Source of the DNA: Jaltomata sinuosa
Taxonomy: Eukaryota; Streptophyta; Magnoliopsida; Solanales; Solanaceae
Length of the DNA stretch: 64,000 nucleotides
Direction of reading: 5' to 3'
Assembly (NCBI GenBank): GCA_003996215.1
Contig: QJPP01000665.1
Span: 62,001-126,000, forward strand
Shown here in pieces: positions 60,001 to 64,000 of the stretch. A program made the position numbers and the translations under genes. Each line of letters begins with the position of its first letter. Position 1 is the first letter of the stretch. The notes under the pieces are model-generated. The model worked only from the letters and a program-made list of their open reading frames with translations. It did not search any database and was not told the DNA's origin.

Positions 60001-63000
60001 TGATCAAATACCTTCTTGCTAACAGTCTTTTCTTATAGGAAGAGCTGACCAATCACCAAAAACTCCAGGAGGAAACTCCTCAGAGTGGTTCAGCTGAAAA
60101 GGTGGAATTTGTTGATCATAGAACAACGTTAGATGATCCTCTCAGTGATCCAGTTGACGGAATATCCAAAGAGTCAATTGACACAATGGAGCTATGCAAT
60201 TCCAAAATCTTCCTAAAAAGGTTTTCTTCATTTAATCATCTTGATGGGTAGAAAAAGTTCCCCTGTCCCAAATTGATTGTCATACTTAGAGCTGTAAGCA
60301 AGCTGAATTGAACTTACCCTTAAATGAGGCAACTTCACTCTGTCAAGTTTCTACTAGCTCGAACTCGAGCTGGTTCGTGTAGTTGGTTGATGTAGAGTTT
60401 GTTAGTATTAAATGTCTGAATGAGCCGATAAAGAAAATTTTGAACGGAAACAAGACTAGCATTACATGCTAAATACATGACAAATGGGAATTTCTTATCA
60501 AGTAAAATTGATATATAAAATCCAAGTTAGTTGAGCTTTCTGAACAGTAAACAAGTCAAGTCAATCTTTCGTAAGCTTGACTCTTGTTATATGAGCTTGA
60601 CAGTGGGCTCAAACTTTTTTCCCCTAAAAACCACCTTAATGGTGGGTGTTGGGTGGAGAACCCAACAATTCATATCAACCAAAAAGAGTTACAAACAAGA
60701 GGTGGCTTTGTGTCCTTGCCTCCTTGTGAAACATGGAGGATGAAGAGTTCATCCTTGAACACAAGGTGACCTATGTAATAGGCTGTCTTAAATTTATGCA
60801 TCTCTATATGATAAGCAATGTTCATAGAGGTTAGCAAAAACAAATTGACATTAGCATGTCTAATCCTAAGACATGGAAGACTCGTTTGAACATTCTTCAA
60901 AAGAGCTCTAATTTGACGAGGCAAAGAAACAGCTTGACTTAAGAACATGTTTTTTCCTTGACTCCTCACCCCATTTGGCTGACATGTTGGCAACCACGTT
61001 GCTCAAACTCAGTTTGTTTTTTTATATAACAAGTGTTCGAGGCTTACTCGTGACATATCGGCTCACTATAACTTCAGTTGTACTTCTTGATCACTAAAAA
61101 TAGAGCCTACAATATCTTTTATTTATGACAAATTGAGCCTTCAATATTTTCAATAGCTTTATATGTAAAAGGTGACATGAGTCTGTTAGATAACATGAAT
61201 TACAAATCTCAGCGGAGGCAAAAACACCAAGTGCTTTCTTCCTATCACCTAAGCCTAGTACATGTGTGGGTGGGAGCTAACTGGTACTCGATGGAATAGT
61301 CGAGGTGTGCACAAGCTGGACGAGACACCATTGTTTTTAAAAAAAGAAAGATAACATGTGTGAAATTAGGTCTTGGGCCTAACTCACACCCCAAAAGCTA
61401 GCTCAAAGGGAGGAGGATTGCCCAAGCCTTATAAGGAGACCAATTACCCATTCCATATCCGATGTGGGACATTTAACACTCCCCTGCACGCCTAGACCTA
61501 GTTAACTGGAGCGTGGACAATATAATATGAGGGCCCAACATCGGTGAACAAAGAATTGGAATAGGTCTGACTCTGATACCATGTGAAATTAGGTCTTGGG
61601 CCTAACTCACACCCCAAAAGCTAGCTCAAAGGGAGGAGGATTGCCTAAGCCTTATAAGGAGACCAATTACCCATTCCATATCCGATGTGGGACATTTAAC
61701 AACATGGAATTATTTTGTCCTAATACCAGTAAATTAGGACACTTATGATTGGACAAAGAGACATAAGAATACTCCTATTCCGTTATTTGGAGCCTAACTT
61801 CGATTGAATTTCTGAACTGATCTACCCAGATTTAACGCGGAAGACCGAGCAGTTGTATCTCATATGTTCCATCAATGGGCCAAAAAGCCTGCATTTCAGG
61901 AGCCACAGAGGTTGCTTAAGAAGGTCAAAGTTTGTTCATTTGTTTTATTTTCTTTATGATTGAGTATATTTCTTAGTCAAGAGGAGCAATATTAACATTT
62001 AACTTCATGTATCCAATATTCCAATGTATCTTTAGTCAACACAGGTAAAGACCTGCTTATGGATGTTGGCCAATGGCAAAAATCATGCCACATTGAAATT
62101 TTAAAAACAGTTTATTTCCTTACCGTAACACAAGGTTGGGTCTTAACGTATCTGTTTTTTTGGCATCTTCAGGTAGGTTTTGTCATTGATGAGCGCCTTA
62201 GAGTCAAGAAAAGCACTCACAAGGTCTTAGCCCTGCTTATTTCCCCATTTTATCATCCAATTTTGACTGTATTAGTTCATCAGATAAATTAATAACATGA
62301 CTCCAAAAATTCTGGTAATTCACTCCCTGATATTTTTCTTTTAATTTTGGGCAGCACATGCCCTTGCTTAAAGGTCAAAGCTGATATTTGGTGCCAACAC
62401 CAAAATGACCTAAATGCCAAAGTAAAATTATCTAACGAAACCTCATGGTCTATTTCTCATTTTAGGAATCCCACCAGTTGCACCTCTTCTCCACCAAAGT
62501 CTTCCCTGCCTTCCGCCTCAGTAGCCACCTCGCACGGTGCCTTCATCCTTTGCCATCTGCTAGTCTCTCGTCTCTGGGGTTGGGGGCGTGTCTATTGCCT
62601 ATTGGAGGAAGGATAATGAAAAACTGGTTACCTCCAGTCTCCAGAAGCATGATGCTTTCTGTTTCCTTTAGTACCAGTCTCTCGTCTCTGGTGTTGGGGG
62701 CATGTCTATTGCCTATTGGAAGGATAATGAAAACCTGGTTACCTCCAGTCTCCAGAAGCATGATGCTTTCTGTTTCCTTTGGTACCAGACTCTCCATTTC
62801 TCCTCTTGTTGAATCTCTACCTTCAGAAAAAAACACTAATAATATGAAAAAGAATATTTTCCACTATTACAACAAAACAGCTTTGTCTGTGAAACTTAGT
62901 ATTTGCCACCTTAAAGGTTTTATCGTCACATTCCACGCCTAAAACGACCATCCTAGACAAATCCACATCTCTGCACAAGCCCCGCTATTGGTGCAGAAAA

Positions 63001-63829
63001 GGAAGAACCTTAAACTGACTTGTGCCATAGGAGAGGCGGAAAGATTATGCTCAATAGATCATTAATCTCAAGTTAGAACCCAGGACTTTCACTTAAAGTA
63101 GCTCATCTCACTATCCCACTTCTCCAACAAGTTTCTCCCATCTTTTGCATTCTAACTATTCACAACTTAAAGAGACACTAGAACAGAAGGACCTCTTTTT
63201 CATGCGTCTTTCTAATTAAAGAAATTTCATCATTCAATTTGAAATTTGAAAATTTGAAGATTTTGACAGGGGAAGAAGTTGTGGGATCAATATTCAATGT
63301 TCTTGATGAGGAAATATGTGGTTGAAGTCATATATTCTCGTAGTTGTGCTTATCATTTATTCAGTTTATGTTCATTCATCTTTCAAGTTGAGTTAGATGA
63401 TAGCTATGCTTTGATTACTTAGACTAGGCATGGTCTGGTGAGCATAGGATTTCAGGAAATGAAGTAGGCCTTTTTTTGTGACCTGAATGCTGCGGCATTA
63501 CTAGTTAAAGAATATTTATGATCAAGTTTTACCTCTTAATCTTTCTGATTTTTTTTCCACGTGTTCAATGCGCTCACATGTTTTTTTGTTGATTTTCCAG
63601 GATGTCTTACGTGCCTTAAAGTCCTCATTAACTTGTGAGGAAGCCTTACAGTATGCTGAATCTGTAAGTTAGTATCTCTATCTGCAGTTTCTTAGTACAT
63701 CAAGTATAGATTTATTCTAAAGGACCGCAATGTAAGTTAGCTTCTCACAAGTATTTCTTGTCCGGTTAGGTATTGAACTGGGAGAAAATTCCTGCTGAGA
63801 AGCGTGCTTACTTAATGAGAGAGAAACAG
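48018..63829 (+). CDS. SRS2: SRS2-like UvrD/Rep (SF1A) 3'-5' DNA helicase, 3' end beyond the window
   Basis: Exons (GT-AG, phases agree): 48018-48166, 49238-50132, 50214-50255, 50382-50545, 52790-52976, 53519-53575, 53650-53755, 53850-53983, 54109-54183, 54289-54414, 54488-54619, 54717-54800, 54880-54993, 55083-55183, 55544-55610, 55967-56017, 56554-56631, 56826-57035, 57164-57202, 57411-57482, 57595-57681, 57759-57815, 60039-60220, 61830-61923, 62173-62223, 63601-63663, 63770-63829. They encode 1159 residues without a stop. Motifs: Q motif 322-330, Walker A GPGSGKT 343-349, Ib STFHSF 401-406, DEFQDTS 548-554, GDEDQSIFGFSGAD 574-587, NYRS 609-612, TIHQSKGLEWD 921-931, EERRLLYVAMTRAR 962-975. 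Residues 1-310 are Ser/Glu-rich and look disordered. Yeast Srs2 strips Rad51, and the Arabidopsis homologue unwinds recombination intermediates (family knowledge), so a nuclear role in recombination control is inferred. The start codon is the first ATG after the leader, giving MSEAVNNKENVVG. The final exon or exons lie past 64000. Confidence 0.93.
48340..48574. mobile_element. Stowaway-type MITE in intron 1
   Basis: Termini CTCCCTCTGTTTCAATTTG and, inverted, CTCCTTCCGTTTCAATTTG, flanked by TA (48338-48339 and 48575-48576). 235 bp, non-coding. TA duplication and CTCCCTC ends are typical of Tc1/mariner Stowaway elements. Confidence 0.88.
51290..51635 (-). pseudogene. L1-type LINE ORF2 C-terminal fragment in intron 4
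   Basis: The - strand frame 51331-51633 reads ALYSWAFRRRKRRRMAWDV, then LGKERNMKAFEG, the W-x-x-WKERN-x-R-x-FEG pattern of the zf-RVT tail of plant L1 ORF2 (family knowledge). The rest, to about 51290, is its 3' untranslated text. Truncated at its 5' end and antisense to the host gene. The next LINE fragment starts within a few bases. Confidence 0.7.
51638..52559 (+). pseudogene. RTE-type LINE 3' fragment in intron 4
   Basis: With frameshifts and stops, the + strand reads LKLKGKFYRVVVRPTMWYGA, MRVAEMSMLRWVCRHTRR, VGVASVVDKMREARLRWF, RHVKRR and YWEEVIRQDM: the end of RTE ORF2. The 3' UTR closes with CCCTCCCCAGACCCCACATG, TGGGATTTCACTGG and a (TTG)n tail (52541-52556). It lies in the same sense as the helicase gene. 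Confidence 0.85.
53010..53056 (+). repeat. Isolated RTE/SINE 3' tail in intron 5
   Basis: A 47-bp piece, ACTCCCACTTGTGGGACTAC then ACTGGGTATG and (TTG)n, corresponding to the terminal 50 bp of the RTE LINE tail. It is either an extremely 5'-truncated insertion or the end of a TTG-tailed SINE mobilised by RTE. Confidence 0.7.
56085..56303. mobile_element. Stowaway-type MITE in intron 16
   Basis: Ends CTCCCTCCGCTCCAATTTAT and, inverted, CTCCCTCTGTTCTATTTAT, with TA on both sides (56083-56084, 56304-56305). TGGCA/TGCCA words continue the inverted repeat. 219 bp, distinct in sequence from the intron 1 copy. Confidence 0.88.
57951..58982. mobile_element. Tourist-like (PIF/Harbinger) MITE in intron 22, 1.03 kb
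   Basis: Perfect terminal inverted repeat GGGGTCGTTTGGT, with flanking TTA at 57948-57950 and 58983-58985, the 3-bp duplication of PIF/Harbinger elements. The subterminal regions carry repeated TTATCCC/GGGATAA words on opposite strands. An internal direct duplication of about 70 bp (GAATTTATTTGACTAATTTT then TATGTTTATTCATATTTT) lies at 58330-58465. No transposase. Confidence 0.87.
59397..59712. mobile_element. Inverted-repeat MITE in intron 22
   Basis: The left end (GTGATGTTTGTTTGAAG then TTTCCAAAAACTG, AGTTTG) is the imperfect complement of the right end (CAAACTCATT-type, then CAGTTTTTGGAAAC, CCAAAACGAACGCCATC). About 316 bp; interior of repeated AAACTC/GAGTTT words on both strands. Exact termini and duplication not resolved. 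Confidence 0.65.
61208..61347 (+). mobile_element. SINE (tRNA-derived, 3' part) in intron 23
   Basis: Reads GCGGAGGCAAAAACACCAAG, TTCTTCCTATC, GGTGGGAGCTAACTGGTACT, GATGGAATAGTCGAGGTGTG and CACAAGCTGG, closing GACACCATTGTT and an A-rich tail. This order matches the body of a SINE type I recall from Solanaceae genomes. The Pol III box A part is not recognisable upstream, so it is probably 5'-truncated. Confidence 0.6.
61359..61701 (-). mobile_element. Complete TRIM retrotransposon in intron 23
   Basis: Two 120-bp direct LTRs at 61359-61478 and 61582-61701, nearly identical, flanked by the perfect duplication ACATG (61354-61358 and 61702-61706). On the - strand the LTR begins TGTTAAATGTCCCACATCGG and ends TAATTTCACA. 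The PBS TGGTATCAGAG lies directly next to it (61571-61581) and a purine tract GCAGGGGAG adjoins the 3' LTR. The internal region is only 103 bp with no genes. All hallmarks of terminal-repeat retrotransposons in miniature are present. Confidence 0.93.
62563..62790. repeat. 114-bp tandem duplication in intron 25
   Basis: Two units from GTCTCTCGTCTCTGG (62563 and 62677), both running through TCTATTGCCTATTGGA, GGTTACCTCCAGTCTCCAG and AAGCATGATGCTTTCTG to TTT-GTACCA. They differ by a few substitutions and a short indel. The palindrome AGCATGATGCT occurs in each. Two frames that overlap it on opposite strands are artefacts of the repeat. Confidence 0.85.
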
Positions 63830-64000
63830 GTATCAACTTAAACTCAATCTCCTTTAGTTCTCATGCAAATTTATCAAGGTTTAAACATAGTTTGAAAAAT
63901 TGGACATGTATGTGGCCTTAGCATTTTTTTCATAAGATATATGATAACTTTAACCGTGAGCACCTATAGACACTGACATAACTACAAAACCACCTTGTGT

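Noticed and set aside
60221..60243. Possible termination of the helicase at the TAG near 60249 by reading through the donor of exon 23
   Set aside because: Splicing at 60220 joins to 61830 in phase and continues with residues expected for the SRS2 C-terminal region, so a stop there would need intron retention.
62478..62942. Frame of 154 codons, with a 97-codon frame on the opposite strand
   Set aside because: Both run over the 114-bp tandem duplication of intron 25; the flanking exons (62173-62223 and 63601-63663) splice past it in frame.

Overview
The window is nuclear DNA from a dicot plant, most probably a member of the Solanaceae. The reasons are the spliced gene at the right end (27 in-frame GT-AG exons of an SRS2-type DNA helicase), Tekay/Del-like Ty3 retrotransposons primed by initiator-Met tRNA, an RTE LINE 3' end with a TTG tail, a SINE body of a kind I recall from Solanaceae, Stowaway, Tourist-like and hAT MITEs, and a TRIM element. 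The genus cannot be fixed by reading alone.

Layout. 1-2534: intergenic DNA with a foldback transposon (copy 1) bounded by a 10-bp target duplication. 2535-3729: AT-rich spacer with a TA microsatellite. 3735-13472: a decayed Ty3 chromovirus on the + strand with 5-bp target duplications and a 3' LTR that has lost about 2.2 kb. 14659-27321: a second decayed chromovirus on the - strand, split in its integrase by a solo LTR (18072-21097). 27322-42330: old AT-rich relics (a possible Ulp1-like ORF remnant and a degenerate satellite) punctuated by three solo LTRs with perfect target duplications (28209-30562, 31426-34919, 36507-39781) and one weaker candidate (40045-41837). 44171-47852: a second foldback transposon, itself invaded by a 0.94-kb inverted-repeat element and a 0.58-kb hAT MITE.

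The only host gene supported starts at 48018, about 165 bp after the end of the foldback stack, and runs off the right edge. Its 27 readable exons encode 1159 residues with all SF1A helicase motifs intact; only the C-terminal exon or exons are missing. Its introns hold two Stowaway MITEs, an antisense L1 fragment beside an RTE LINE fragment, an isolated RTE/SINE tail, a 1-kb Tourist-like MITE, another inverted-repeat MITE, a SINE and a complete 343-bp TRIM with PBS and target duplication.

The retroelement genes are dead: both full-length elements have lost the fourth zinc ligand of the Gag knuckle and one aspartate of the RT catalytic pair, and in element 1 most in-frame stops can be reached by C-to-T transitions at CNG/CG contexts. 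The most unusual non-genic signals are the 112-bp hairpin-bearing tandem array inside both foldback elements, family-specific clusters of short palindromes upstream of the likely LTR promoters, and the TE stack that abuts the helicase start codon.
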